Made by a program: the position numbers and the translations under genes. The notes under the pieces were generated by a model. The model saw only the letters and a program-made list of their open reading frames with translations. It had not been told where the DNA came from and ran no database searches. This document shows positions 24,612 to 33,573 of a stretch of 64,000 bases of DNA, one piece after another. The DNA lies in assembly GCF_009792235.1 (NCBI RefSeq), contig NZ_CP046973.1, forward strand, positions 5,084,001-5,148,000, in the 5' to 3' direction. Origin of the DNA: Microcystis aeruginosa FD4 (GTDB taxonomy: Bacteria > Cyanobacteriota > Cyanobacteriia > Cyanobacteriales > Microcystaceae). The first letter of the stretch is position 1. Every line of letters starts with the position of its first letter.

Positions 24612-25697
24612 ATGCAGGAAGCAAAAGCGATATTTAATATCAACAATACTTTTTATCGACCGGAGAGTAAAATCGTCCGAGATTTAGGAGTTTTAGCGGC
24701 GGCAATTGTCAAAAAAGATCGGGGCAGTTTGCGCGTTTTAGAGGTAATGAGCGGCTCTGGTGTGCGAGCGCTCAGGTATTGGTTAGAAAGTGGTGCGGAT
24801 TGGCTGTGGGTTAATGATGGGAATCCAGAAATTAAGCCCACTTTAGCCGCTAATTTAGAGAAGTTATTACAACAGAAAAAAGGCAAAATAACCTATAAAT
24901 CTGCTCAAGAAGTTCTTCTAGAATGTTATCTTGAAAAAGACCATTACGATCTAGTTGATATTGATGCTTTTGGTTCCCCTGCATCTCTGTTCAGTGCTAT
25001 TCCTTTAGCCACTAAAATCGGTGGTTTAATTTATCTAACTAATACCGATGGACGGACGCTGACGGGCCATAATTTAGAAAATAGTTTAGCTGATTATGGA
25101 GCCTATGCTCGCAATCATCCAGCTGCCCACGAACAGGGATTAAGATTAATTATCGCCGGTTTGCAATTGGAATCAGCCCGGTTAGGTTTAGGAATTAAGC
25201 CGATTTTTTCTTTCTTTTTTGGTCAAAGTTATCGGGTGATGGTGCGGTTAACGGCTAATAGACAATTAAATAGTCATAACTACGGTTTTCTCGGTTATTG
25301 TCATAGTTGCGGGGAATATCAATCGCTGCCTTGGCCGAAGTTAGGCAAGATAGTTTGTTCTGGGGATGGGCAACCTTTAACTTTAACTGGACCCTTGTGG
25401 TTAGGCAGTTTACACGATCGCCTTTATCTAGAAAAGATGGCAGATTTAGCTCATCAATGGCAGTGGAAAAAGGTGGTTAAATTGTTAGAAATAATGAGGG
25501 AAGAAAACGATTTTCCTCCCTATTTTTATAGCTTTCGGGAAATTGGTAGAAGAGGAAAATTAGATCTACCCAAAAGGGAAGATTTAATTGCAGCTCTCTT
25601 GGAACAAGGTTATCGAGCCGCTGCCACCCATATTAACCCGCAAGCGCTGAAAACCAACGCTTCTTTAGCCCAATGTATCGCACTACTCAAGGACTAA
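24612..25697 (+). CDS. trm1: tRNA (guanine26-N2)-dimethyltransferase, Trm1 family
   Basis: A 361-residue SAM-dependent enzyme. Family strings: IFNINNTFYRPESKIVRDLG at the N-terminus, LEVMSGSGVRALRY (SAM-binding loop) at about residue 43, and VDIDAFGSPASL at about residue 116. TDGRTLTG follows. A Cys pair (CHSCGE) near residue 230 may bind zinc. Trm1 dimethylates G26 of tRNA and is standard in archaea and eukaryotes but patchy in bacteria; cyanobacterial and Aquifex homologs are known. It ends 4 bp from the convergent DUF3086 gene. Confidence 0.88.
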   Translation: MQEAKAIFNINNTFYRPESKIVRDLGVLAAAIVKKDRGSLRVLEVMSGSGVRALRYWLESGADWLWVNDGNPEIKPTLAANLEKLLQQKKGKITYKSAQEVLLECYLEKDHYDLVDIDAFGSPASLFSAIPLATKIGGLIYLTNTDGRTLTGHNLENSLADYGAYARNHPAAHEQGLRLIIAGLQLESARLGLGIKPIFSFFFGQSYRVMVRLTANRQLNSHNYGFLGYCHSCGEYQSLPWPKLGKIVCSGDGQPLTLTGPLWLGSLHDRLYLEKMADLAHQWQWKKVVKLLEIMREENDFPPYFYSFREIGRRGKLDLPKREDLIAALLEQGYRAAATHINPQALKTNASLAQCIALLKD

Positions 25698-25701
25698 TTA
25701 G

Positions 25702-26986
25702 TTAATACCAATAACTAGAACTTTGTTGGGGTTCAGGGGCAAAAGCTAACCAGTAGGGGAATTGTAAAAGAGCGAAATTGAGCCGTTCTTCGGTATCATC
25801 GATGATAATGAGCGGTGAATACTTATCCTCGATTAAACGTTCCGCTTTTTGAATTAAAGCTTCAGGAGACTCAAAGAGAACGATGCCGCGGTCTGGTCCA
25901 AAATCGGCGCGGGAAATGCCGAGACAATCTTGGAGACCGCGCCGCCATTCGCCTAAACGTTCGGGACTATTAGCCAGAACTAGAGAACGGAAGCGATCGC
26001 CCTGTAATTCCGCCATAATCGAGATAATTGCCGAAGCCACCAGAATATTCTGGAGACGGCTGCCCATCCCGCGAACAGTACCCCGGCCCCCCTGTTTAAA
26101 GAACCACTGTTGCACCCGTTCGGCGTGAATTGGTTCAAAAGTGCGCCGTAGTTGCCAAGGGGGACCGTAATAGTCAGGACGACTGCGATAACGGTCTAAA
26201 AGAGCTTGGATGCGCTGATTTTGGTCAGAAAAGCCCTGTCTAGGGGTAGATTGTCCCACCGGTTCCGATTCATAACCCGAACGGTTAGAACGACGGGGTT
26301 CTTGCCAATTATCCCGGCCCTGGTTACTGGTACGGGGGGGGACGGGGACTTTCTTCGCGATCATCCCGGCCTTGACTGCCACGGGATGGGCGCGGGTTTT
26401 GCTGCCGTTCTGTTCGCAGGGGAGGTTCCACGGAGCGGGGGGATTTTTCGGGGGTTTCAAAACGGGGTAATTCCAACTGTTCGGCGGCTGCGGCCAAATC
26501 CTGTAAACTGCCCACCAGATAGTCTTTAAATCCCTGAACCCGCACGGCTAGCTCCTGGGAGACTCCGGCGAAATTACTCCGCATTTCCTGCCGAATCCGC
26601 TCACGACGGCGTTCTAACTGTTCGATCGCCAATTCTAAAGCCTGTTGGCGTTGTTCTAGGTCTTTTACGCCTTCCTTGAGCATTCTTTCGATTTGAGCTT
26701 TGATATCCCCCAATTCCTCGGCGATCAAGCGTTCTTTTTCCGCTTTTAATGCCGAGATTTCTGCCTCTAGGCTTTGTTTTTGCCGTTCCAGAGCCTCGAT
26801 TTCTGCTCGTAGGGGTTGTGCTTGGGCTGTGGGAACTAATTCGCCTTCGGGGGCGATTGCCGATGGTAGGGGATTCTCTACTGGGCGATCGTTCCAGAGA
26901 TCATCAAAACTAAATTCTTCGACAGATTCATTGGGTAAGTCTGTCATTTTGTCAAGGGGTAAAACATTAAAATCTTCTGAATTCAT
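25702..26986 (-). pseudogene. DUF3086 protein gene, frameshifted at a G8 tract
   Basis: Two overlapping minus-strand frames together look like one cyanobacterial DUF3086 protein. The first frame (26986-26324) holds FSFDDLWNDRPVE and a long coiled coil (about residues 60-140), and ends in a Pro-rich tail. The second frame (to 25702) carries the rest, with DRYRSRPDYYGPPWQLRRTFEP. They meet in the run of eight G at 26334-26341 (C on the coding strand), where a one-base change would join them. It may be an inactivating mutation, a sequencing slip, or a slippery tract allowing on/off switching. DUF3086 function is unknown; DUF3119 follows upstream, a frequent neighbour. Confidence 0.7.
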
Positions 26987-27067
26987 CGGCTTTAGAAATG
27001 CAGAGCGAACAGAGGGCTAAGGCAGGTAATTAAGACGCTATTAGCTAGATTTTATTTTATCTCAATC

Positions 27068-27484
27068 TTAGTTCGCTTCTGAGTCGATCGCTGGCGATGC
27101 TGCTAAAGGACAGTATTTTTCGAGGCACAGTCTCAGGGTTGCGCTGTCAAAGATAATGGGCAAAAAATGAATGCTGTTAATTTCTTTGAAATAAAATAAT
27201 ATCGGGACTCGATTCCAGAAAATCCGCCAATTTTGCCATTCTTGGTAGGGAAAAGAGCGAATTTGTTGCCCAGATAGATAGACATCTAAGCAAGTGGGGG
27301 TAAACTGGAGGCGAATGCGGGTAGTCTGGAACATCAAGAATAGCCCTAACAGGGAGAAAATTATTCCGATCCAGACCTGTAAAAAGAGTAAAGGCAGCGA
27401 TAAAATTACCAAAAACAGGGGAATTCGATAGTTAGGAGCCAGTTCGATCGTTCCTGTTACTTCTTGCGGGGAAATAGTTTTCAT
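27068..27484 (-). CDS. DUF3119 family membrane protein
   Basis: A 138-residue protein with two adjacent hydrophobic helices (about residues 20-50: IPLFLVILSLPLLFLQVW and IIFSLLGLFLMF). A cytoplasmic part follows with FPYQEWQNWRIFWNRVPILFYFKE, a conserved pattern of DUF3119. It lies next to the DUF3086 gene, an arrangement common in cyanobacteria. It contains no known catalytic motif. Assignment by pattern and context. Confidence 0.8.
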   Translation of the reverse strand: MKTISPQEVTGTIELAPNYRIPLFLVILSLPLLFLQVWIGIIFSLLGLFLMFQTTRIRLQFTPTCLDVYLSGQQIRSFPYQEWQNWRIFWNRVPILFYFKEINSIHFLPIIFDSATLRLCLEKYCPLAASPAIDSEAN

Positions 27485-27574
27485 CGGTGTCCCTATCGGC
27501 AGTCAGCCAAAATATCTTCACTTCTAGTTTATCCCATTGTTTTTCGACAGGCGATCGAGATAATCGAGACTAGA

Positions 27575-28324
27575 TCAGGAATGATCTGGTGGTGTCATGG
27601 CATCGTAGAAGGAGACTTTACCCCCATAGGCGCGCTGGAGATTAAAATCGGTTAAGACCTGAGATCGTTGATCGGCGAGGATCAATTCTTTATTTAAGAG
27701 GATTAAATCAGCAAAATGGGTGATAGATTCGCCTAAATCATGATTAACCACCATGACAATTTTATTTTCTTGGGCTAACTCACCAAAGATATTAAAAAGG
27801 ATGCCCTCGGTTTTTTGATCTACCCCAACGAAAGGTTCATCAAAACAGAAAATCTCCGCTTCTTGGGCCAAAGATCTGGCTAAAAAGACTCTTTGCTGTT
27901 GTCCCCCCGACAGCTGACCGAGGGGACGATGGCGCAAATCAGCCATTTCCACCCGTTCTAGGGCATTTAAAGCCTGTTGACGACTAATATGGGAAAAAGG
28001 ACGAAACCAACCCGTTTTTCTGACTCTCCCCATCATTACCACATCCCAAGCGGTGACGGGATAGGTCCAGTCGATTTGAGATCTTTGGGGAACATAAGCG
28101 ACTTTATCCAGTTGTTGCTGTAGAGATTGCCCTTGATAGTTAACGCTTCCCTGTTGTACGGGAATTAATCCTAGCATGGCTTTGATCAGGGTACTTTTGC
28201 CCGCACCGTTGGGACCGATAATACCAGTTAATCGTCCTGGATGAATTTTCAGGGTGATATCCCGTAGGGCTTCCACGCCGCGATAATCTACTCCTAGATG
28301 ACTAACTGTAATTGTCGTTTGCAT
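27575..28324 (-). CDS. Metal ABC transporter ATPase (Mn/Zn type)
   Basis: A 249-residue ABC ATPase. Walker A is GPNGAGKST (about residues 36-44), the signature is LSGGQQQRVFLARSLAQ (about residues 137-153), and Walker B is IFCFDEPFVGVD (about residues 157-168). VVNHDLGE is the switch His. The RSQIDWTYPVTAWDVVMMGR string is typical of the manganese/zinc/iron chelate subfamily (MntA or ZnuC type). No permease or binding protein adjoins it, so the substrate is inferred from subfamily alone. Confidence 0.85.
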   Translation of the reverse strand: MQTTITVSHLGVDYRGVEALRDITLKIHPGRLTGIIGPNGAGKSTLIKAMLGLIPVQQGSVNYQGQSLQQQLDKVAYVPQRSQIDWTYPVTAWDVVMMGRVRKTGWFRPFSHISRQQALNALERVEMADLRHRPLGQLSGGQQQRVFLARSLAQEAEIFCFDEPFVGVDQKTEGILFNIFGELAQENKIVMVVNHDLGESITHFADLILLNKELILADQRSQVLTDFNLQRAYGGKVSFYDAMTPPDHS

Positions 28325-28418
28325 AGTTGTTACCCTGAGTCTCCAGTTCTAGCATAACTAAAAATGAGACAATTATGAAGCAACCATGAAAAGATTATGA
28401 AAGACAGCTAGGGTGAGA

Positions 28419-29753
28419 TCAATCGCCACTCAGTAAAGCTTCCACGAATTCGTAACTGGAAAAGGGCCGCAGATCCTCGATTCCTTCCCCAGCACCGACA
28501 AAGCGAATCGGTAGGTTAAGCTGACGCGCTACGGCAAGGGCGACACCCCCTTTAGCTGTACCATCGATTTTAGTCAGGATCACGCCGCTTAATTGGGCAG
28601 CTTCCGAGAAAACTTCTGCTTGTCGCAGGCCGTTTTGTCCTAAAGTGGCATCGAGAACTAGAAGGGATTCCACCACGGCACTATCGGCTTTTTTGTCGAT
28701 AATGCGGCGAATTTTGCTTAATTCAGCCATTAAGTTCTTTTTATTCTGCAATCTTCCCGCCGTATCCACTAAGAGTAATTCTATCTCCCTGGATTTAGCG
28801 GCCTCGATGCCATCGTACACCACGGCGGCCGGGTCGGTATTTTTGCCCGGGTTGGCAATTACTTCAACTTGCGATCGCTCTCCCCAAACTTTCACCTGTT
28901 CCACGGCAGCAGCGCGAAAGGTGTCGGCAGCGGCGATGATACAGCTATAGCCAGATTGTTTAGATAAATGGGCTAATTTGCCGATAGTCGTTGTTTTACC
29001 GACTCCGTTAACTCCTGTGAGCATCCAGATATTTAATTTGCCTTTTTCTGGCTCAAAACCGGGGTTGCTATAATTGGCTAAAGGTGCATCTAAAATCTCG
29101 CGGATAATTTCTTTGAGATATTCGATCGCTTTTTCGGGGGGCAAAGCTTCCTGTTTTAGCTTATTTTGGAGGGTAGTGATAATATAATCGGTGGCATCTA
29201 CCCCCACATCGGCCTGAAGCAATAAAGCTTCGATTTCCTCTACCGCATCTTGATTGAGGGGACCCTGACCGACCACGGCCTTAAGCTGATTGACCAAGCT
29301 GCGGCGCGTTTTGCCTAAACCCTGACGCAATTTTTTTAACCAGGTGATTTCTTCTTCCGAAACGTCCGCTGCTTGTCTTCCCTGATTGGCTAAAACTTTG
29401 GCCGACCAGATAAAATCTTCATCCGGTTCTGTGGGGGTTTCGATGGCGGTTTCTTTGAGAATTTCGAGGCGATCGGATTTTTTCAGCCATGCGGGGGTAT
29501 TATCCTCGGTTTCTTCTTCTTTAACTGCTTCTTCCTCTTGCGGAGGTTCCGTTTCAGCAATAGATGTTTCAGGGGTTTCGCTCACGACGGCCTCGGCCGT
29601 GGCTTTTTTCTCTTGAATATTTTTAAAGGCTTTTTTGGCCCAATCTAAATAATCTTCCTGACTGGTTGCCTCGCTGGGGGTTTCCTCTGCGGGTGCGGGG
29701 GGTGCTTGTTCTTGTTCGGGTTGGACTTTCTGACGACGGAACCAGTTAAACAT
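28419..29753 (-). CDS. ftsY: FtsY, signal recognition particle receptor
   Basis: A 444-residue GTPase of the SRP pathway. The acidic N-terminal A domain (about residues 1-130, many Glu and Pro) contacts membrane and translocon. The NG domain follows, with GVNGVGKTTTIGKLA (G1), DTFRAAAVEQV, VLVDTAGRLQNKK (G3) and TKIDGTAKGG (G4). It binds the Ffh-ribosome complex and delivers nascent membrane proteins. C-terminal GEGIEDLRPFSSYEFVEALL is canonical. It is intact and full length. Confidence 0.95.
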   Translation of the reverse strand: MFNWFRRQKVQPEQEQAPPAPAEETPSEATSQEDYLDWAKKAFKNIQEKKATAEAVVSETPETSIAETEPPQEEEAVKEEETEDNTPAWLKKSDRLEILKETAIETPTEPDEDFIWSAKVLANQGRQAADVSEEEITWLKKLRQGLGKTRRSLVNQLKAVVGQGPLNQDAVEEIEALLLQADVGVDATDYIITTLQNKLKQEALPPEKAIEYLKEIIREILDAPLANYSNPGFEPEKGKLNIWMLTGVNGVGKTTTIGKLAHLSKQSGYSCIIAAADTFRAAAVEQVKVWGERSQVEVIANPGKNTDPAAVVYDGIEAAKSREIELLLVDTAGRLQNKKNLMAELSKIRRIIDKKADSAVVESLLVLDATLGQNGLRQAEVFSEAAQLSGVILTKIDGTAKGGVALAVARQLNLPIRFVGAGEGIEDLRPFSSYEFVEALLSGD

Positions 29754-29978
29754 AGGAGAAACTAAACATAAAACTATTTATCTAGTTTATCTTAACCCTT
29801 GGCGTGAGCAATTTTGATAGTTAGATTTTTAATTGTGGATTTCTCAGCATTTTTTGCCAGAGATTAAGAGAAAAATATGATCCGAGTAACTCAATTGATA
29901 ACCTTGCTCAAGGATAACTTTATCTCTTTTTAGGGAAATGCTGTACCCTAGAAAATAGAATAGTAAGGAGAGTCAAAA

Positions 29979-30566
29979 ATGTTAAGCACTACCGAAACTA
30001 AATATTATACTCCCGAAGAATATCTCGCCCTAGAGGAAACGTCGGAAGATAAAAATGAATATCGTCAAGGAGAAATTATCCCCATGGTAGGAGCCACCAC
30101 TAATCACAATCAGATTGCCGGAAACTTCTATCGAAGATTTCCTCTGACTATCAATAATCAAGATTATTATACCTACATGGAAACGGTGCGTTTATGGCTA
30201 TCAGATTATAGCATTTACACCTATCCCGATGTGATGGTGATTAAAGGTCAACCTCTCTATCAAGGGAATAGTCAATCTAACGTGATCAATCCTTTAATTA
30301 TTGTCGAAGTTCTCTCTAATTCTACCCAAGCTTATGATCGAGGGGATAAGTTTAAATTCTATCGTTCCTTGCCAACTTTTCAGGAATATATTCTGATTGA
30401 ACAATATAGTTATAGTGTAGAACGTTACTATAAACAAAAGGATGATCAATGGTTAATTGATTTCGTCACGGGGGAAAATGCGGTTTTACAATTGGTGTCG
30501 GTAGATTGGCAGATTTCTTTTCAAGATTTATATCAAAGAGTCAATTTTGACCTAGCAGAAACCTAA
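29979..30566 (+). CDS. Uma2 family (DUF820) putative restriction endonuclease
   Basis: A 195-residue protein of the large cyanobacterial Uma2 family with a PD-(D/E)xK nuclease fold. Family strings: YTPEEYLALEETSEDKNEYR at the N-terminus, YPDVMVIKG (catalytic Asp region) at about residue 84, and PLIIVEVLSNSTQAYDRGDK (E-x-L and K of the active site) at about residues 110-129. EYILIEQY follows. Its function is uncertain: many copies occur in one genome, sometimes tied to mobile elements. GGAGAG precedes the ATG by about eight bases. Confidence 0.88.
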   Translation: MLSTTETKYYTPEEYLALEETSEDKNEYRQGEIIPMVGATTNHNQIAGNFYRRFPLTINNQDYYTYMETVRLWLSDYSIYTYPDVMVIKGQPLYQGNSQSNVINPLIIVEVLSNSTQAYDRGDKFKFYRSLPTFQEYILIEQYSYSVERYYKQKDDQWLIDFVTGENAVLQLVSVDWQISFQDLYQRVNFDLAET

Positions 30567-30646
30567 AATTAAGAGAAAAGTGAAAAAGAGTCGCTATCAA
30601 GAAACTAATCATCTCATCAGCTTTTCAATAAATAGCTAATCTTTTT

Positions 30647-30655
30647 TGGTATAAT
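30647..30655 (+). promoter_or_regulatory. Extended -10 for the PCP_red gene
   Basis: TGGTATAAT is an extended -10 element about 25 bp before the ATG at 30681, which suits a leaderless or short-leader transcript. No strong -35 is visible. Confidence 0.4.
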
Positions 30656-30680
30656 AGACGGACTACTATATGTTAAATCT

Positions 30681-30866
30681 ATGGACGATCTAGATTTTTC
30701 CGATCAATTACAATGGACCCCAGAAGCAAAGGCAAAACTGAAAAATATTCCCTATTTCGTTCGTTCCCAAGCGCGTCAAAGGATAGAAGAATTAGCTCGT
30801 CATGCCGGTTCCGATCGAGTTACCGTGGAAATGGTAGAACAGGCTAGAGTAGAATTCGGACAGTAG
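30681..30866 (+). CDS. Stand-alone PCP_red domain protein
   Basis: A 61-residue protein whose sequence matches the small C-terminal domain of light-independent protochlorophyllide reductase subunit B: LQWTPEAKAKLKNIPYFVRSQARQRIEELAR, then GSDRVTVEMVEQAR. Here it exists without the catalytic part. Such single-domain copies are common in cyanobacteria; their role is not established. It sits 4 bp from the convergent moaA stop codon. Confidence 0.85.
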   Translation: MDDLDFSDQLQWTPEAKAKLKNIPYFVRSQARQRIEELARHAGSDRVTVEMVEQARVEFGQ

Positions 30867-30870
30867 ATTT

Positions 30871-31860
30871 TTAGCCGCCAATTTGGGACATAGTACGGGT
30901 ATAAATGCCGCTTGATGTGCCGGAATCACGCAGTTTAAAGTTTATTTCTGCTTTCATTTCTATTAATTCCCGCACTCTTTCCCTGATTTCTGCTGGCGAA
31001 ATTCCTTGACGGAGGGCAGTTTTTAGGTCAATTTGTCCAGTTTCGTTGAGGAGACAGGGACGCAACCAACCATCGGCCGAGAGACGTAGGCGGTTACAGC
31101 GATCGCAAAAACACTCCGACATCTGACTAATAAAGCCAATTGTACCCTTAGCCCCCGGAATTTGAAAAACATCGGCTGGACCATTTCCCCGCACTTGACC
31201 CTCATTTAAGCCCCATTTTGCCCGAATTCGCCCTCTTAATTCCTCGTTCGCAATCCAAGCTTTTTCTTGAAATAAATCACCGTTACCGATGGGCATAAAC
31301 TCGATAAAACGGACGTGCCAACGCTTCTCGATGGTCAAAGCCGCTAAATCTTCCACTTCTGCCTCATTTATCCCCGGAATCACCACCACATTCAATTTTA
31401 AGGGGTCAAAACCCACTCTCTGGGCTGCTTGAATACCTGCCCAAGTTTTTTGCCAACGACTCCGGCCGCGATTACCGATAATTTTATCGAAAGTGTCGGG
31501 GTCGAGGGAGTCTAAACTGATATTAATCCGTCTTAGTCCGGCTTCATACAACATTTCGGCTAAATTGTCAAGTAAATAGCCATTAGTGGTCAAGGCTAAA
31601 TCGCTAGTGGCAGATAAAGAGGCGATATCGCGCACAATCTCCACTACTTCGGGATGTAAGAGAGGTTCCCCACCAGTAAGACGAAATTTGCGGAAACCGA
31701 GGGGAATAAAGACATTTTTGACTAAAGTAAGAATTTCCTCCCGGGTGAGTAAGTCTTGCGGTCGAACATAGGCCAATTCTGCACCTTCAGGCAGACAATA
31801 CTGACAGCGAAAGTTACAGCGATCGATTAAACTAATCCTGAGATAGTCAATTTGGTTCAT
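30871..31860 (-). CDS. moaA: MoaA, GTP 3',8-cyclase
   Basis: Radical-SAM enzyme for the first step of molybdopterin cofactor synthesis. The start is taken at ATG 31860 (MNQIDYLRISLIDRCNFRCQYC), giving 329 residues; the frame continues nine codons upstream to a TTG. The first 4Fe-4S cluster is CNFRCQYC (about residues 15-22) and the C-terminal cluster is CFCDRCNRLRLSADG with a later Cys in LRPCLL. FRLTGGEPLL is the SAM motif. It stands alone without other moa genes in the window. Confidence 0.93.
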   Translation of the reverse strand: MNQIDYLRISLIDRCNFRCQYCLPEGAELAYVRPQDLLTREEILTLVKNVFIPLGFRKFRLTGGEPLLHPEVVEIVRDIASLSATSDLALTTNGYLLDNLAEMLYEAGLRRINISLDSLDPDTFDKIIGNRGRSRWQKTWAGIQAAQRVGFDPLKLNVVVIPGINEAEVEDLAALTIEKRWHVRFIEFMPIGNGDLFQEKAWIANEELRGRIRAKWGLNEGQVRGNGPADVFQIPGAKGTIGFISQMSECFCDRCNRLRLSADGWLRPCLLNETGQIDLKTALRQGISPAEIRERVRELIEMKAEINFKLRDSGTSSGIYTRTMSQIGG

Positions 31861-32198
31861 GTTCACGGGGAAATACTGTTTTGACAATCCCGTTGCCTAA
31901 AAGCGTGGGGATGCTTCTTTCACGGGGAGATGCCTTGCAAAAGCAGTGCCTTTACTCGGTATTACTCGCAGGGACGAAGCGGTATGTCCTACCGCCAAAA
32001 TTCGTCAACCTTGATCTCGAATATTCTTAGCGGTGTTGATGGGGTAGATCTCATTGTTGTAAATCGACCAAGTTGGGATTTTTAAAGGGAAACCCTCTGA
32101 TAAAACCGGGCATTACCTCCGATTTTATCACTCAATCCCAGCTTTTGGGGGGTTCTATTCCCCAAACCCCGGAGCGCATTAGCTTTTCGTTGGGATGC
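31861..32198. other. Intergenic stretch, probably the end of an IS
   Basis: About 340 bp without a gene. It contains repeated TCACGGGGA strings near 31860-31925 and GC-rich hairpin-prone parts (such as CCCCAAACCCCGGAG near 32160). It lies just 3' of a tnpB relic on the minus strand, where the right end and guide RNA region of such an element would be. No clear boundaries could be drawn. Confidence 0.35.
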
Positions 32199-32321
32199 TT
32201 ACAGGTAGGGTGTTGATATATTAATATCTCTATCGTGGTTTTCTCCACACCTAGGACATTGCCAGCTACGAATATCTAAACTCAAACTATCAAGACGATT
32301 TAAGCAATTATTACAAGCTAT
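32199..32321 (-). pseudogene. tnpB relic: zinc-ribbon fragment
   Basis: A 40-codon minus-strand fragment encodes ACNNCLNRLDSLSLDIR and then WQCPRCGENHDRDIN, the zinc ribbon and final RuvC Asp of a TnpB protein. It then loses register and stops. The rest of the gene is absent. It is a different TnpB from the copy at 20977-22150. Confidence 0.6.
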
Positions 32322-32365
32322 CGTTTTTCATGTTTTCTGTCAGAAGTAATGGCAAAGTGAGTTAG

Positions 32366-32563
32366 TCTGAGCGAGATTTTTTTACTAGAATTCTGGATGC
32401 AAACAATGATGGTGTTGTAAGCAATGATGAAGATCACTTGTCTCGCCGATTTGTCAAAATTGTGAAAGGCAAAACTGGAAAAGAGATTTCTAAAAGAGCC
32501 GCTAAAGACATACGGAGAAATCTTGCTGATGATATCTTGAGGGGGATTTTGCTAGGTATCTAA
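32366..32563 (+). pseudogene. C-terminal fragment of an EF-hand-like protein
   Basis: A frame without start codon encodes 65 residues before TAA. It contains DANNDGVVSNDE, which fits the 12-residue EF-hand calcium loop (Asp1, Asn3, Asp5, Gly6, Val8, Glu12). The rest is Lys/Arg-rich (KIVKGKTGKEISKRAAKDIRR). It appears to be the tail of a gene whose 5' part was lost to the neighbouring IS relic. The parent protein is not recognised. Confidence 0.35.
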
Positions 32564-32637
32564 CTTAGACATCGAGGCAAACGGGTGCTCGTTCAGGGTA
32601 GAATACTAGGAGTAGTGTTGTTACGAGGTCAAAGCCT

Positions 32638-32904
32638 ATGACAGTTCAGCAGCTTCGCTATAGTAAAGAAGAATTTGCTCAGCGTGGGAATGAGATTTAT
32701 GAATCTCTGGTGCGTCCTCAAGTTGAGGAAGGTAATCATGGCAGGATTGTAGCGATTGACATTGAAAGTGGAGCCTTTGAACTGGCAAAAGATACGATGA
32801 CTGCTTCAGATCGATTGCTCGACCGTTGCCCTGACGCTCAAATCTGGTGCGTTCGGATTGGTCATAGAGGAGTTCATCGCTTTGGTGTAGGTCGTTTGCA
32901 ATAA
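32638..32904 (+). CDS. Conserved small protein paired with aspartic protease
   Basis: An 88-residue soluble protein with the conserved layout MTVQQLRYSKEEFAQRGNEIYE, then VEEGNHGRIVAIDIESGAFEL and CPDAQIWCVRIGHRGVHRFG. It is a widespread conserved hypothetical protein in cyanobacteria and other phyla, commonly encoded just before a DTGF-type aspartic protease as here (4-bp gap). Its role is unknown; an antitoxin-like or substrate-like partner is possible. The ATG at 32638 is followed by the first conserved residues, so the start is secure. Confidence 0.75.
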   Translation: MTVQQLRYSKEEFAQRGNEIYESLVRPQVEEGNHGRIVAIDIESGAFELAKDTMTASDRLLDRCPDAQIWCVRIGHRGVHRFGVGRLQ

Positions 32905-32908
32905 CTCT

Positions 32909-33289
32909 ATGATGCAAGGAATTGTTGATCAAAACTGCGAGGCGACAATCCGACTGGTCCTAGGCAATGTAGATTCACAGAGGCAAATGATCGATGCTGT
33001 CATTGATACAGGATTTACAGGTTTTCTGACCCTGCCTTCCTCAGTGCTTGCCGATCTCAACTTACGGGCATATAGACGTGAAGAGGGAATCCTGGGGGAT
33101 GGAAGCACTTGTGTTTTCGATGTGTATCGTGGTTTAGTTATTTGGGACGGAGAGTTGCGGCGAATTGATATAAACGAATCTGATACAGAACCTTTGGTTG
33201 GTATGAGTTTACTCTACGGCTATCGGATGCAGCTTGATGCAATCGAAGGTGGTACGGTCACAATTCAGGCATTGAGCAGTTTACGTTGA
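32909..33289 (+). CDS. Clan AA (retropepsin-like) aspartic protease, DTGF type
   Basis: A 126-residue protein with the single-domain retropepsin signature AVIDTGFTGFLTLP (about residues 31-44), in which DTGF replaces the retroviral DTG(A/S). A hydrophobic-hydrophobic-Gly motif (LVGMSLLYG) is present near residue 100, as needed for the flap and core. These enzymes are thought to work as dimers. The physiological substrate is unknown. The start may be ATG 32909 or the next codon. Coupled to the gene at 32638-32904. Confidence 0.8.
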   Translation: MMQGIVDQNCEATIRLVLGNVDSQRQMIDAVIDTGFTGFLTLPSSVLADLNLRAYRREEGILGDGSTCVFDVYRGLVIWDGELRRIDINESDTEPLVGMSLLYGYRMQLDAIEGGTVTIQALSSLR

Positions 33290-33450
33290 TCGGTGGGTCA
33301 CTGTCTAACCAGCGCTTGGAGCGGACTGATGAAATTGTGAGCGCAATACGCAATCTGCGATCGCCTGTAGGTTGGGTTGCGATTCGTTTAACCTAGCTGA
33401 CATTTTGGGATTTAAGTTAACAGAGAATCGTCAAAAATTCACCAATCAAA
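33290..33450. other. Gene-free gap
   Basis: No supportable gene in this stretch. A CGATCG-containing HIP1-like site occurs near 33359. Confidence 0.3.
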
Positions 33451-33573
33451 ATGGCAACATTATCCACTGAAACCTTAACCCGTATTTTCAACTTCTAAGG
33501 AATCCCTAACTTCCCTCCGTTGGAGTCCTATCGTAACGAACTCCTCCCACCCCCTGAGCCGGAGCTATTCTGA
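33451..33573 (+). pseudogene. Antitoxin remnant with in-frame stop
   Basis: The frame begins ATGGCAACA (MATLSTETLTRIF), hits TAA at codon 16, then continues in the same frame with SYRNELLPPPEPELF and a TGA overlapping the next ATG (TGATG). The overlap with a PIN start is the usual antitoxin-toxin arrangement. The middle part of the protein seems to be missing. Confidence 0.45.
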
